The notes beneath the pieces are model-generated. The model saw only the letters and a program-made list of their open reading frames with translations, was not told the DNA's origin and searched no databases. The position numbers and the translations under genes are program-made. Shown here piece after piece: positions 24,863 through 33,887 of a stretch of DNA of 64,000 nucleotides (its first letter is position 1; the number at the start of each line of letters is the position of its first letter). Source of the stretch: Euryarchaeota archaeon UBA130 (GTDB lineage Archaea > Thermoplasmatota > Poseidoniia > Poseidoniales > Thalassarchaeaceae); contig DAVY01000020.1 in NCBI GenBank assembly GCA_002505775.1, forward strand, positions 1 to 64,000, written 5' to 3'.

Positions 24863-25630
24863 ATGGAAACTGGAATGGAAGGGAAAGTGGTACTTGTCAC
24901 TGGAGGAGCCGGTGGTATTGGCCAGTCCATTTGCAGAGCCTTCTCGTCCGAGGGAGCGAGGGTAGTGGTTCACTACAATGAATCCAAGGAAGAGGCAATC
25001 TCCCTTTCCAAAGAGATTGGAGGTACCGCAATGCAGGCTGACCTCAGGAGTCAGAAGTCGGCAGACAGGCTAGTCGATGAAATAGTCTCTAAGCACGGTT
25101 CTCTGGACGTTTGCATTGCGAATGCCGGGAGCTACCCGGTAGATTCCAAGCCACTCTGGGAGATAGAGTCGGAGAGGTGGTCGGAGACAATCTCATCCAA
25201 CCTGGGAGTCACGGTAAACACCTCCCGATCCTTCCTCAGGCACGCGTCCAAGTCAAGGTCTGGCTCCTTGGTCATGGTGGGTTCCACTGCTGGGGTTTAT
25301 GGAGAGGCGGGGCACTCTGACTACGCGACCGCCAAGGGGGCAATAACCTCCGGACTACTCTTGTCCCTGAAGAACGACGTATCGGAGATCGGGGGTGTTA
25401 GGGTGAACGCCGTCGCGCCTGGCTGGACCATTACCCCAAAGAAGGTGGAGCAGGGTATCGACGACTCCCTCGTGGAGCGGGCGACTGCGACGATGTCGCT
25501 GAAGAAGCTGGCTACTCCAGAGGATGTTGCCATGGCTGTGGTCGCCCTCTCGTCTGATATCATATCGGGGCATGTCTCCGGTCAGGTTATCGAGGTCGCA
25601 GGAGGCATGGAAGGGCGCCTCATTCCCTAA
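24863..25630 (+). CDS. short-chain dehydrogenase/reductase (SDR)
   Basis: 255 aa, classical SDR: cofactor motif TGGAGGIG (residues ~14-21), NAG (ANAGSY), catalytic Ser in MVGSTAG and Y-x-x-x-K in YATAKG, then NAVAPGWT. It resembles FabG-type 3-oxoacyl reductases, but the substrate cannot be assigned. A GATAAGTA box at 24834 lies at leaderless distance from ATG 24863. The stop overlaps the stop of the convergent hydrolase. Confidence 0.9.
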   Translation: METGMEGKVVLVTGGAGGIGQSICRAFSSEGARVVVHYNESKEEAISLSKEIGGTAMQADLRSQKSADRLVDEIVSKHGSLDVCIANAGSYPVDSKPLWEIESERWSETISSNLGVTVNTSRSFLRHASKSRSGSLVMVGSTAGVYGEAGHSDYATAKGAITSGLLLSLKNDVSEIGGVRVNAVAPGWTITPKKVEQGIDDSLVERATATMSLKKLATPEDVAMAVVALSSDIISGHVSGQVIEVAGGMEGRLIP

Positions 25631-26424
25631 TCCTTTAGCCAGTCAGCTAGATGGGGCATTACCTCTGAGGACCTCGTAATCACACCCATGTGCCCTCCAG
25701 GGACATATTTCACCCTGACATCCGGAAGTGCCCTTGAGAGTAGCGAGCATGCCTCGAACTGATGTGGAGGGGTCTCATCGCTCAAAGTGATGAGTACAGG
25801 GGCATGAATGTCCGCATAGTAGGACGGAGGAGTCTTGTCATAGCATAGCATCCTTACCTCACTGAGAATCTTAGGCTGGAGCTCCCTCCACATAACCTTC
25901 CTTCCCTCCATCATCGAGTCCCAAGTACCCGGAACGTTCCAGTAGTCCACGAAATCCCTGAGGAAGTCCTCAGGCTTCAGTCCCTCTGTGAAGAAAGTCT
26001 CCACCACCTCCCCAAACTCGTTCTTCAGGTCGTCCCGTTCGGTCGCCTGAAGACATCCCCAAACCGTCGGCTCATGGAAGGACATCCTCCTGACCTTGTC
26101 TGGATGGTTCTTCGCAAGCATGAGTCCGATGAAGCCACCGTATGAGTGCCCTAGGATATCCACCGGCCCCTTCTCTGCCAAGAGGAGCCTTTCCGAGGCC
26201 AGGTAGTCCGTCCATGAGTCGATTTCTCCTTCACCGGACCACTGGCCTGACTTCGGATAACAGAGGTAGTGCGGGCAGATGGACCTCCTGCCCTCTATCA
26301 GGGGCAACATTTCCCTCCACTGCCTCGAGTCAAGCCCCGTGCTACAGAGCATTAGGATGGGAGGGCCCTCGCCATCGCTCTCTGAGTAGTGGAAGCGGTT
26401 CCCATCGACATCTATCTCAGGCAT
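25627..26424 (-). CDS. alpha/beta hydrolase
   Basis: 265 aa. Nucleophile elbow GHSYGG (residues ~92-97), oxyanion region near MLCSTGLDSRQW, acid candidate in TLSDETPP and catalytic His in GGHMG. The short N-terminus MPEIDVDGNRFHY is typical of soluble esterase/haloperoxidase-like members. The substrate is unknown. The lipoprotein gene upstream is 6 nt away in the same direction. Confidence 0.88.
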   Translation of the reverse strand: MPEIDVDGNRFHYSESDGEGPPILMLCSTGLDSRQWREMLPLIEGRRSICPHYLCYPKSGQWSGEGEIDSWTDYLASERLLLAEKGPVDILGHSYGGFIGLMLAKNHPDKVRRMSFHEPTVWGCLQATERDDLKNEFGEVVETFFTEGLKPEDFLRDFVDYWNVPGTWDSMMEGRKVMWRELQPKILSEVRMLCYDKTPPSYYADIHAPVLITLSDETPPHQFEACSLLSRALPDVRVKYVPGGHMGVITRSSEVMPHLADWLKD

Positions 26425-26430
26425 TTTTCA

Positions 26431-27189
26431 TCATCCAACGTACCTTATCTCCAGGGCGTGATGGACGTTTATCCGATCCTGCCCCTCCTCAATAGTCAGC
26501 CTCACCTCGTGAACCGCAAGAGGGCCGAAGTGAATGGTCTTCCAAAGCGTCTGGTCCCCGTTCCCTACGTTCTCGTAGGCCGTCTGGCACACCCCCTCGT
26601 GATTGACGATCTCCCACCTGACATCGACCTCCCTGCCATCAATCTCTATCACACTGGGATTCTCGACAGTGGAGTTCAGCAGGAAGTGAGATGGAATCGG
26701 CCCATCATTCCCAGGCTTTGAGTCGAAGACGAAGTCCTCTGGAGTCCCGGTGTTGTTCTCGTACCAGTCTATTCGTTGCTCTATCTTCACCTCGATGAAT
26801 CGGTCGATGCGAAGCCCGGACTCATCGACGCCGAAGGCGTTCACTGAGTACAGCCCGTGTTTGTTGAACTCGACGGAAATCTCTGAGCCGTCAGAGGGGG
26901 CGATGGTTATCGGCTCCCCCCCATCTCCCGGGTCTACACCGAAGACCACGCTCTGGCCGTAGTTAGTAGACGCTGAGAAGTCAAAGGTCACTGAGGGGTA
27001 GATGACACTTGTCTGCGACCCGTCCTCGAATGATAACTGGATTACCCCATATCTAGAGTCTGGCTCAACAACCAGTCCAAGGCCCTCGGAGTCGTCACCT
27101 ACTAGGCCGATGCAACCGGAGAGGAGGAGAGTGGAGAGGAGGAGGGCGTTTGCACGGATTGGGGACCATGTTGATCCGAGCTCTCCCAT
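26431..27189 (-). CDS. lipoprotein of unknown function, 252 aa
   Basis: Signal peptide with lipobox LLLSGC (Cys at residue ~26), so the mature protein is probably lipid-anchored outside the membrane. The body is beta-strand rich with a PKD-like stretch (YPSVTFDFSAS to FNKHGLYSVNAFGVDESG) and a C-terminal strand region. It is probably co-transcribed with the SprT-like gene upstream and the hydrolase downstream. Function not recognised. Confidence 0.72.
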   Translation of the reverse strand: MGELGSTWSPIRANALLLSTLLLSGCIGLVGDDSEGLGLVVEPDSRYGVIQLSFEDGSQTSVIYPSVTFDFSASTNYGQSVVFGVDPGDGGEPITIAPSDGSEISVEFNKHGLYSVNAFGVDESGLRIDRFIEVKIEQRIDWYENNTGTPEDFVFDSKPGNDGPIPSHFLLNSTVENPSVIEIDGREVDVRWEIVNHEGVCQTAYENVGNGDQTLWKTIHFGPLAVHEVRLTIEEGQDRINVHHALEIRYVG

Positions 27190-27228
27190 GTCCCCTACAC
27201 GGAGGATTTCCAGATTAATGTGACTGAT

Positions 27229-27738
27229 TCAGGACCCTCTCACGTCCTCGAGGATCACCTTGCAACTCCTGCACCTGTAACGTCCGTTCCCCCTCCTTGA
27301 CCTAGGGTGCCTGTCTCCGCAGGATGGGCAGACCCATAGCCACTTCGAGGACCTCTCCCTCAGGTACCTCCCGAACTCTTGGCCCATCGACCTAGCACCC
27401 TCATCGGGCCAAAGGGCCTCCAGCTCCCGAAACTCCCTACCATGGTTGGATATGCCAAGGGCATGTATGTACTCGTGGTAAAGAAGGAAGTCCGCATACC
27501 TGGACCACTGATCCGTGAGAGCGTATGGGTGGACATCGATACACCTAACATCCGCCGGCGCTACTCCCTCGGACTTGCGCGCGCCCCTTCTGTACCTGCA
27601 GACCGCGTGCAGCCTAGTCGCGCTCCGCCTGAGTAGCCCCAGCGGTATGGACGGGAGATCGTCCACAGGTAGGTGAGAGAGAGCCGGTATCCCCCTCATT
27701 CTGGTTATCACGGCCTGCCCCCGTTCCTCCAGGTCCAT
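27229..27738 (-). CDS. SprT-like zinc metalloprotease
   Basis: 169 aa. The HExxH motif HEYIHALG (about residues 87-94) and the following NHGREFRELEALWP match SprT/Spartan-type proteases. The C-terminus is a zinc ribbon (CPSCGDRHPRSRR, CRSCK). Relatives degrade DNA-protein crosslinks; this role is inference. Three genes in a row on this strand suggest an operon. Confidence 0.85.
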   Translation of the reverse strand: MDLEERGQAVITRMRGIPALSHLPVDDLPSIPLGLLRRSATRLHAVCRYRRGARKSEGVAPADVRCIDVHPYALTDQWSRYADFLLYHEYIHALGISNHGREFRELEALWPDEGARSMGQEFGRYLRERSSKWLWVCPSCGDRHPRSRRGNGRYRCRSCKVILEDVRGS

Positions 27739-27820
27739 GGCACTGGCTCTGTGAGCGCCTCATCAAGTTTGGTCATCTGGGCTCCAAATCCATCAAGTAC
27801 CGATTAGCTGTCTGGATTGC

Positions 27821-28210
27821 ATGAGCAGGAAGTACTTCGTGAAGTTCGTATCAGAGCCGAGGAATGACACAATCAAGACGATAGTGGGCGTAGCATGCAC
27901 CGCCAGAGCGATAGAGGAGGGGCATGATGTTAGCGTGTTCTTCGCGGCGGCAGGCACCAGGCTCCTCGACCCTGCATACATAGAGGAGCTGAACAAGGAG
28001 ATGGGGGAAGGCTCCACGATGGTCTCCGACATGATGGGTTCGATAACCGACAACGCGACCCTCTACTGCTCGTTCGCCTCAGTGAAGGCCACGCTCGGGC
28101 ACAGCGAGGGGGACGGTGCCCTGATAGTGCCCGATGAAAGGATCGAGTGGAGTGGGCCCCCGGGAGTCATCAAGCTCAGCTCCGCCTCCGAGGTTCAGCT
28201 CGTCTACTAG
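27821..28210 (+). CDS. DsrE-like domain protein
   Basis: 129 aa, DsrE/F-like alpha/beta fold: KFVSEPRNDTIKTIVGVACTA, then HDVSVFFAAAGTRLLDP. Members act in sulfur transfer or as small oxidoreductase-like proteins; the one candidate Cys residue set (C27, and C in LYCSFAS) could be functional. No partner Tus genes are nearby, so the role is open. Upstream of ATG 27821 no Shine-Dalgarno is visible. Confidence 0.75.
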   Translation: MSRKYFVKFVSEPRNDTIKTIVGVACTARAIEEGHDVSVFFAAAGTRLLDPAYIEELNKEMGEGSTMVSDMMGSITDNATLYCSFASVKATLGHSEGDGALIVPDERIEWSGPPGVIKLSSASEVQLVY

Positions 28211-28218
28211 ACACGGGT

Positions 28219-28247
28219 AGAAATACCGAGACTCCCCTCTGTGCCCC
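28219..28247 (+). promoter_or_regulatory. likely leaderless promoter of pdxH
   Basis: TAGAAATA at 28218-28225 has its AAATA 27 nt before the pdxH ATG at 28248, the same distance as in the leaderless promoters of eS8 and NDK, but the GGTCGGCG element is absent. Confidence 0.45.
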
Positions 28248-28877
28248 ATGAGAGACGTCAGGAGGGACTACGGACAGGGCGCCCCGATTGAGATCGACGA
28301 CCCCACCAAGCCACTGGAGCTTCTCTCGAAATGGGTGCAGGATGCCATAGACGCCGGCGTCACGGAGCCCAACGCGATGAACATCGCGACTGTTGACGCA
28401 AGGGGCAACCCGAGGAACAGGATGGTGCTACTAAAGCACATCGAGGGGGACGACATCGGCTTCTTCACCAACCTAGAGAGCGACAAGTCCGTCGAGATAC
28501 AGGGGCACTCCATGGTCTCGGCCACTATCTGGTGGCCGGAGTTGGAGAGACAGGTAAGGATAGAGGGGGTAGCTACCCAGATGGACAGGGGGCTCGCTGA
28601 GGACTACCACTCCTCGCGCCCGAGGAAGAGCAGACTGGCGGCGTGGGCATCCGACCAGAGCAGACCTCTTGGCTCGAGGGAGGAACTCGAGCGGCGGTTC
28701 GATCAGTACGACTCCAAGTTCGACGGCGAGGACATCCCGCTCCCGCCCTTCTGGGGGGGTTACACAGTACGAGCGGACAGGGTCGAGTACTGGGAAGGAA
28801 GGCCAAGCAGGATGCATGAGAGGGTGGTGCTGACAAGGTCAGAGGAAGGATGGAACCTAGGGAGACTCTATCCCTGA
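28248..28877 (+). CDS. pdxH: pyridoxamine 5'-phosphate oxidase
   Basis: Oxidises pyridoxamine/pyridoxine phosphate to PLP with FMN. 209 aa, full length: N-terminus MRDVRRDY, FMN-binding NRMVLLKHIEGDDIGFFTNLES, ATIWWPELERQVRIEG, and the C-terminal dimer/FMN motif WGGYTVRADRVEYWEGRPSRMHER. This salvage enzyme is frequent in bacteria and uncommon in archaea that make PLP via PdxS/PdxT, so transfer is possible. Confidence 0.94.
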   Translation: MRDVRRDYGQGAPIEIDDPTKPLELLSKWVQDAIDAGVTEPNAMNIATVDARGNPRNRMVLLKHIEGDDIGFFTNLESDKSVEIQGHSMVSATIWWPELERQVRIEGVATQMDRGLAEDYHSSRPRKSRLAAWASDQSRPLGSREELERRFDQYDSKFDGEDIPLPPFWGGYTVRADRVEYWEGRPSRMHERVVLTRSEEGWNLGRLYP

Positions 28878-28908
28878 GACATAGAAATGAAGGAATTGAG
28901 GTTGTAAC

Positions 28909-29457
28909 ATGAAGAGAGGAAGAAAGAACATCAAGAAGGTCGGGAATACAAAGGATGTCGCTAATCTGCCTCTGATGCTAGGGCTCGCCGGTTCCTTAGT
29001 CGCATTGGCATTATTATTCGTTATAGATACGACAGCAGAACCGGCCACCTTCCCCGAGTTCGAGCTTGAGGACGGTCTGACTTCACAGAGCGTGACCAAG
29101 GAGGCGATGATGGGCGAGGCATGGGTTGCATACTTCTCTGCGACTTGGTGCACTCACTGCCACCCCACCTTGGATTCCATCGACCTGGTTATACCTGATG
29201 ACAGGCTATTGGTCTTCAACACAGAAGCGGCTGACAGCGACATGGTGGGGTGGAACGAGGATATGGAAGAGTATCTGGAGAGGGATCTGGAGAGGCCATT
29301 CATACACGCGCCAGGACTAGCGGCGGAGGTGGAGGTACTCGGAAGGCCTTACCTCATTTTCATAGACGCAGAGGGAAATATACAATCCGATAGAGTAGGG
29401 CTCTGGACTGACGCCATTGAGATGGCGGAGACATGGGAAGAGACCCTGTCTGCCTGA
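28909..29457 (+). CDS. membrane-anchored thioredoxin-like protein
   Basis: 182 aa. A basic N-terminus (KRGRKNIKKVG) precedes one membrane helix (~20-39); the thioredoxin fold lies outside. The active site is ATWCTHCHPT (Cys at about 83 and 86). TlpA/ResA-like members reduce or oxidise extracytoplasmic thiols, for instance in cytochrome or CuA maturation. A weak leader GAGGTTG lies before ATG 28909. Partner unknown. Confidence 0.82.
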   Translation: MKRGRKNIKKVGNTKDVANLPLMLGLAGSLVALALLFVIDTTAEPATFPEFELEDGLTSQSVTKEAMMGEAWVAYFSATWCTHCHPTLDSIDLVIPDDRLLVFNTEAADSDMVGWNEDMEEYLERDLERPFIHAPGLAAEVEVLGRPYLIFIDAEGNIQSDRVGLWTDAIEMAETWEETLSA

Positions 29458-29517
29458 GTTTCTCAGAAATACTATTTCCGATATGTGATATATTGCCCCT
29501 ACGGGGCATGCTTTGCG

Positions 29518-29542
29518 TTGAAATAGGGGTGGTGGGTCGGCG
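29518..29542 (+). promoter_or_regulatory. promoter of ndk (TTGAAATA + GGTCGGCG)
   Basis: TTGAAATA at 29518-29525 and GGTCGGCG at 29535-29542, with the same 14-nt spacing from AAATA. The ATG at 29548 is 27 nt from AAATA, as expected for a leaderless message. Confidence 0.7.
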
Positions 29543-29547
29543 GGAGC

Positions 29548-30003
29548 ATGGGAGACATGCAGACGACCTTCGTGATGATCAAGCCAGACGGCGTACAGAG
29601 AGGCCTAGTGGCCGACATAATCGGGAGATTCGAGACCAAGGGGCTCAGGATGGTAGGGCTGAGGCAGCTCACCCCATCACTGGAGCTCGCAGAGACCCAC
29701 TACGAGGTCCACAAGGAGAGGCCTTTCTACGGCGGACTCATCGAGTTCATCACATCCGGACCTGTCGTCGCAATGGCATGGACCGGCGTTGACGCGATAA
29801 GCGTCGCACGGAACCTCATCGGGCCCACTGATGGCAGGGTAGCCGCCCCAGGGACGATCCGTGGCGACTTCGCAATGGACATAGGCCACAACGTCATCCA
29901 CGGCTCGGACGGCGAGGACACGGCCGCCTTCGAGCTCGACCTATGGTTCCCAGAGGGACTGGTCGACTGGTCCCGAGACGCGGAGAAGCACATCTACGAG
30001 TGA
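29548..30003 (+). CDS. ndk: nucleoside diphosphate kinase
   Basis: 151 aa. It transfers gamma-phosphate between NTPs and NDPs. Signatures: [15 protein letters not shown] at the N-terminus and the active-site His in [11 protein letters not shown] (residue ~112 region), with the nearby MRD-type arm. Length is normal. It is followed 39 nt later by aIF5B in the same direction and may share its transcript. Confidence 0.96.
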   Translation: MGDMQTTFVMIKPDGVQRGLVADIIGRFETKGLRMVGLRQLTPSLELAETHYEVHKERPFYGGLIEFITSGPVVAMAWTGVDAISVARNLIGPTDGRVAAPGTIRGDFAMDIGHNVIHGSDGEDTAAFELDLWFPEGLVDWSRDAEKHIYE

Positions 30004-30042
30004 TTATCACACTACACGGGGAAGGAGCATGAGGTGGTCGGA

Positions 30043-31821
30043 ATGTCAGGACGCAGACAACCGATCGTCGCTGTACTAGGTCACGTGGACCACGGCAAGA
30101 CCTCTCTCCTTGATCACATCAGGGGACTGGGCTCTGACTCCAGGGCCTCGGTAATGGACAGGGAGGCTGGTGGCATAACCCAGCACATCGGTGCCACCGA
30201 GGTTCCCTCGGACATACTCAACGACCTCTGTGCCCCACTGCTCGGGGGAAAGACGTTCGACTCGCCCGGGCTCCTGTTCATCGACACCCCGGGACACCAC
30301 TCCTTCTCCACGCTGAGGTCCAGGGGTGGGTCCCTCGCTGACATAGCGATACTCATAGTGGACGTGATGGAGGGGGCGAGGCCGCAGACTCTGGAGTCCC
30401 TCAGGGTCCTGAAGAACGCGAGGACGCCCTTCGTCATAGCCGCGAACAAGGTAGACAGGGTGCATGGGTGGGACGCTCAGGAGGGAAGGGCCATGGCACT
30501 CTCCATGAGGAACCAGTCAAAGGACACCATAGCCCTCTTCGAGACGAGGTATTGGGAGCTGGTAGGGAAGTTCGCGGAGGAGGGGCTCAACATAGAGCGC
30601 TACGACCGCGTGAAGGACTTCACCAAGGACATCGCACTGGTACCGATTTCCGCTAGGGAGGGCGAGGGCATACAGGACCTACTGGCTGTCGTGATCGGAC
30701 TGGCCGAGCGTTATCTGACCGAGCAGCTGACAGACGTCGAGGGATCTGGAGAGGGGACGGTTCTCGAGATGAAGGAGGAGCGTGGATTGGGCAAGACCCT
30801 GGACGTTATCCTCCACAGGGGCTCCATCAGGAAGGGCGACGAGATAGTCGTGGCTACCTCTGAGGGAGGAATATCGACACGCGTCAAGGGGCTATTCAGC
30901 CCTAGGGGGATGAGTGAGATGAGGGACGCTGGCGACCGCTGGGACGATACGGACGTTGCCCACGCCGCGTCGGGCCTCAAGATATCGGCTCCAGATTTGG
31001 ACAACGTCCTCGCAGGAACCACACTACGCGTGGTGAACAGCGAGGAGGAGCGCGAGGAGGCAATCTCAGCGGCAACATCCGAGTCCGAGCTGTCGATAGG
31101 GCTGGACGAGGAGGGGGTTTGCATAAAGGCCGACACAGTAGGAGGCCTCGAGGCCCTGGCGAAGGAGCTGCAGGCAGTCGACGTCCCCATCAGGAGCGCT
31201 TCGATCGGAAAGGTCAGCAGGAGGGACGTCAGGAGCGCTGAGGCCGCCTCAGACCCACTCCACAGGATAATCATGGCATTCAGCACTGACATCCTCCCCG
31301 ATGCCGAGAGCGAGATGGCGCAGTCCGACAAGGGGGTCCACCACATAGGCTCGGACATCATCTACCGGATACTCGAGGAGAGGGAGGAGTGGGTCGAAAG
31401 ACGCACCAAGGAGATAGAGGAGGAGAGCAGGGAGGCGATTGTCTACCCCGGAAGGATCCTCCTCCTGAGGGACCATACTTTCAGAATATCCAAGCCCGCT
31501 GTCATGGGAGTCAGGGTTCTCGCTGGGAGGATTCACGTCGGCCAGTATCTATTGAAGGATGGGATCAGGGTTGGGAGGATAAAGTCCATCCGCTCTGGAG
31601 AGGAGTCCATGAAGGAGGCCATGCAGGGAGCTGAGGTCGCAGTCGCCATAGATGGGGCTACAGCCGGCAGGCAGATCGAGGAGGAGGACGTACTCCTGGT
31701 GGACGTTCCGGAGTCTCACGCTAGGAAGCTCATCAGGATGGACCTGAGCGCCGCCGAGGCCGAGGTTCTGGAGGAGCTTCAGGCAATTCATCGCAAGGAC
31801 GACCACTTCTGGGGACGCTAG
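30043..31821 (+). CDS. infB: translation initiation factor aIF5B
   Basis: A GTPase promoting subunit joining and initiator tRNA placement. 592 aa from ATG 30043, preceded by GAGGTGG; a GTG 3 codons earlier is possible. G1 GHVDHGKTS, G3 DTPGHHSF, G4 NKVD. Domain II follows at ~240-345, and domains III/IV occupy the rest (KADTVGGLEAL, GVRVLAGRIHVGQYL). The G3 loop has HH-S-F where most have HE-A-F. The gene is notably G+C-rich, like its neighbours. Confidence 0.95.
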   Translation: MSGRRQPIVAVLGHVDHGKTSLLDHIRGLGSDSRASVMDREAGGITQHIGATEVPSDILNDLCAPLLGGKTFDSPGLLFIDTPGHHSFSTLRSRGGSLADIAILIVDVMEGARPQTLESLRVLKNARTPFVIAANKVDRVHGWDAQEGRAMALSMRNQSKDTIALFETRYWELVGKFAEEGLNIERYDRVKDFTKDIALVPISAREGEGIQDLLAVVIGLAERYLTEQLTDVEGSGEGTVLEMKEERGLGKTLDVILHRGSIRKGDEIVVATSEGGISTRVKGLFSPRGMSEMRDAGDRWDDTDVAHAASGLKISAPDLDNVLAGTTLRVVNSEEEREEAISAATSESELSIGLDEEGVCIKADTVGGLEALAKELQAVDVPIRSASIGKVSRRDVRSAEAASDPLHRIIMAFSTDILPDAESEMAQSDKGVHHIGSDIIYRILEEREEWVERRTKEIEEESREAIVYPGRILLLRDHTFRISKPAVMGVRVLAGRIHVGQYLLKDGIRVGRIKSIRSGEESMKEAMQGAEVAVAIDGATAGRQIEEEDVLLVDVPESHARKLIRMDLSAAEAEVLEELQAIHRKDDHFWGR

Positions 31822-31904
31822 GTGCAATGAAGTTTGTACGTCCCATGGGAACCGAACACTCAAGTAGTGAATAAGAGGGCCTGAATGTAGTAGGTGAGTG
31901 AAGA

Positions 31905-32891
31905 ATGTCGATGTCCCAATCCGGAGATGCGAAGTCAAGAGAGCTCATACAGACCGTTTCCCAGATCTCTAACGGCCTTATGAACGAAGTCAGCAAGGTC
32001 ATTATTGGAAAGCAGGAGAACCTCAGGAGAGTCACCATAGGCATCCTATCGAACGGTAACATGCTGATCGAGGATTTCCCCGGACTGGCTAAGACCCTGA
32101 TGGCAAACACCTTCTCATCTGCCCTCGGATGCAAGTTCAAGAGAGTCCAGTTCACCCCTGACCTCCTCCCCGCTGATGTGATGGGGACGTACATGTACGA
32201 TCAGCAGGCCGGTGAGTTCAAGCTGAGGCCGGGCCCCCTGTTCACCAACCTCCTCCTAGCTGATGAGATCAACAGGGCTCCACCCAAGACCCAGGCGGCT
32301 CTCCTAGAGGCAATGGAAGAGAAGCAGGTTACAATCGAGGGGATAACCCACAAGCTCCCCGCGCCGTTCATCACGATGGCAACCCAGAACCCAATTGAGC
32401 AGGAGGGGACATACCCTCTGCCTGAGGCACAGATGGACAGGTTCCTCATGAAGATGTCAATGGGCTACCCTGACAGGCAGGAGGAGAAGGCCATCCTTCA
32501 ACGAAGGAAGCTAAGGGGCAAGGATGACTACGACATAGAGCAGGTCACCAGCCCAAAGAAGGTCGTGGCCATGCAGAAGGCGCTCGAGACCGTGCACGTC
32601 GACCCAGCAATCATGTCATACATCGTCGAGCTAGTCCAGAGGACAAGAGAGGATCACAGGATCATCACTGGGGCATCGCCCAGAGCTAGTCAGTCCCTCT
32701 TCAAGACAAGCAGGTCAAGCGCCGCCATAGACGGCAGGGACTACGTGATTCCGGATGACATCAAAGCAGTAGCGCTTCAGGTAGTCAGCCACAGAATAGT
32801 CCTCAAGCCAGAGTCGAAGATCAGAGGTGTTACAGGACACCACATCATGAGGAAGATACTGTCCGAAGTCCCTGTGCCAGTAATACAGTGA
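31905..32891 (+). CDS. MoxR-family AAA+ ATPase
   Basis: 328 aa. Walker A is in LIEDFPGLAKTLMANTF (about residues 46-62; the P-loop is the GLAKT form), Walker B ADEINRAPPKTQAALLEAM, sensor ATQNPIEQEGTYPLPEAQMDRF. MoxR proteins act as chaperones that insert cofactors or activate von Willebrand A-domain partners; the usual DUF58/VWA genes are not adjacent. The second ParA follows 45 nt downstream. Confidence 0.92.
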   Translation: MSMSQSGDAKSRELIQTVSQISNGLMNEVSKVIIGKQENLRRVTIGILSNGNMLIEDFPGLAKTLMANTFSSALGCKFKRVQFTPDLLPADVMGTYMYDQQAGEFKLRPGPLFTNLLLADEINRAPPKTQAALLEAMEEKQVTIEGITHKLPAPFITMATQNPIEQEGTYPLPEAQMDRFLMKMSMGYPDRQEEKAILQRRKLRGKDDYDIEQVTSPKKVVAMQKALETVHVDPAIMSYIVELVQRTREDHRIITGASPRASQSLFKTSRSSAAIDGRDYVIPDDIKAVALQVVSHRIVLKPESKIRGVTGHHIMRKILSEVPVPVIQ

Positions 32892-32936
32892 TTCGTAACA
32901 TTCACGGTACTAGCGCCACCACTGTGGGGCGGAGTG

Positions 32937-33872
32937 ATGCATGTGGAGGGTGGGCCAGTCGTCATCGCAGTCGTCAACCACAAGGGAGGGACGGCCAAAA
33001 CCACAACTGCAGTCAATCTGGCTGCGGCACTGGCCAAGGGGTCCCCTGAGATGGGGATAAGGTCCCGTAGGGTTCTGCTGGTCGACCTTGACCCAAGGGG
33101 TAACGTTGCAACTACCTTTGGTATCGACAAGAGATCACTCGGTCCCACTATGAACGAGCTGTTCAAGGGAGGCGCGGGTAACTCAAACGTGCCACTGCAA
33201 CAGTGCATTCTCAACCCTGCTCAGCTGACTGTGGCGATGAGGGAATCGTGGAAGAGGCACAACCCCGAGAGGAAGAGGGGGGCTCCGAAGGCGATCGAGA
33301 CTCGAAACCTGTGGGTCCTACCAGCCGATCTGGACCTCTCTGGAGTGGAAATCGACCTCGCTACCAGAATAGGTAGAGAGCACAGGCTCAGGCTAGCACT
33401 CCAACAGGCGAGGGGGAGCTTTGACGTCGTGATCGTGGATACTCCCCCCTCCCTTGGGCTCCTGACCATAAACGGGCTCTCAGCGGCGGAGTGGGTACTG
33501 ATACCGGTCCAGGCTGAGTTCTACTCGCTCGAGGGAATGGGTCAGCTACTTGGGATGATAAAGGACGTACAGAAGAGTATCAATCCAAAGTTGAAGATGT
33601 TTGGAATAGCCATGACACTGGTACAGGGCAACAGTAAGCTCGGAGAGAAGGTGGCCGAGCAGGCAAGGAGGCACTTCGGAGACAGGGTCTTCGAGACCGA
33701 GCTTCCCAGGCTCGTGGCTATTGCTGAAGCACCTCTGGAGGGGGCTCCGATCGTAATAGCGAAGAGTCCGAACAAATCCAATCCTGGGAGTACTGCATAC
33801 TGGGAGCTGACAAAGGAAGCGAGTGATCGGATAGACCGTATACTGGGAACTGGGGCTGAGAAACTCAGTTGA
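32937..33872 (+). CDS. ParA-family ATPase (second copy)
   Basis: 311 aa. The Walker A loop is HKGGTAKTTT, with T-A where ParA normally has V-G; the signature Lys and catalytic Lys are retained. Walker A' VDLDPRGNVATTFG, Walker B VVIVDTPPSLG, and EFYSLEGMGQLLG follow. It differs from the ParA at 19.5 kb in its N-terminus and has a ~35-residue insert rich in Arg/Lys (KRHNPERKRGAPK). No ParB is seen. GGGCGGAG precedes ATG 32937. Confidence 0.88.
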   Translation: MHVEGGPVVIAVVNHKGGTAKTTTAVNLAAALAKGSPEMGIRSRRVLLVDLDPRGNVATTFGIDKRSLGPTMNELFKGGAGNSNVPLQQCILNPAQLTVAMRESWKRHNPERKRGAPKAIETRNLWVLPADLDLSGVEIDLATRIGREHRLRLALQQARGSFDVVIVDTPPSLGLLTINGLSAAEWVLIPVQAEFYSLEGMGQLLGMIKDVQKSINPKLKMFGIAMTLVQGNSKLGEKVAEQARRHFGDRVFETELPRLVAIAEAPLEGAPIVIAKSPNKSNPGSTAYWELTKEASDRIDRILGTGAEKLS

Positions 33873-33887
33873 GGGCATAAAGGGATT

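Noticed and set aside
28473..28836. Antisense open frames across pdxH and nearby genes
   Set aside because: The G+C-rich coding sequence leaves few stops on the opposite strand; products are Arg/Pro/Ser-rich with no recognisable features.
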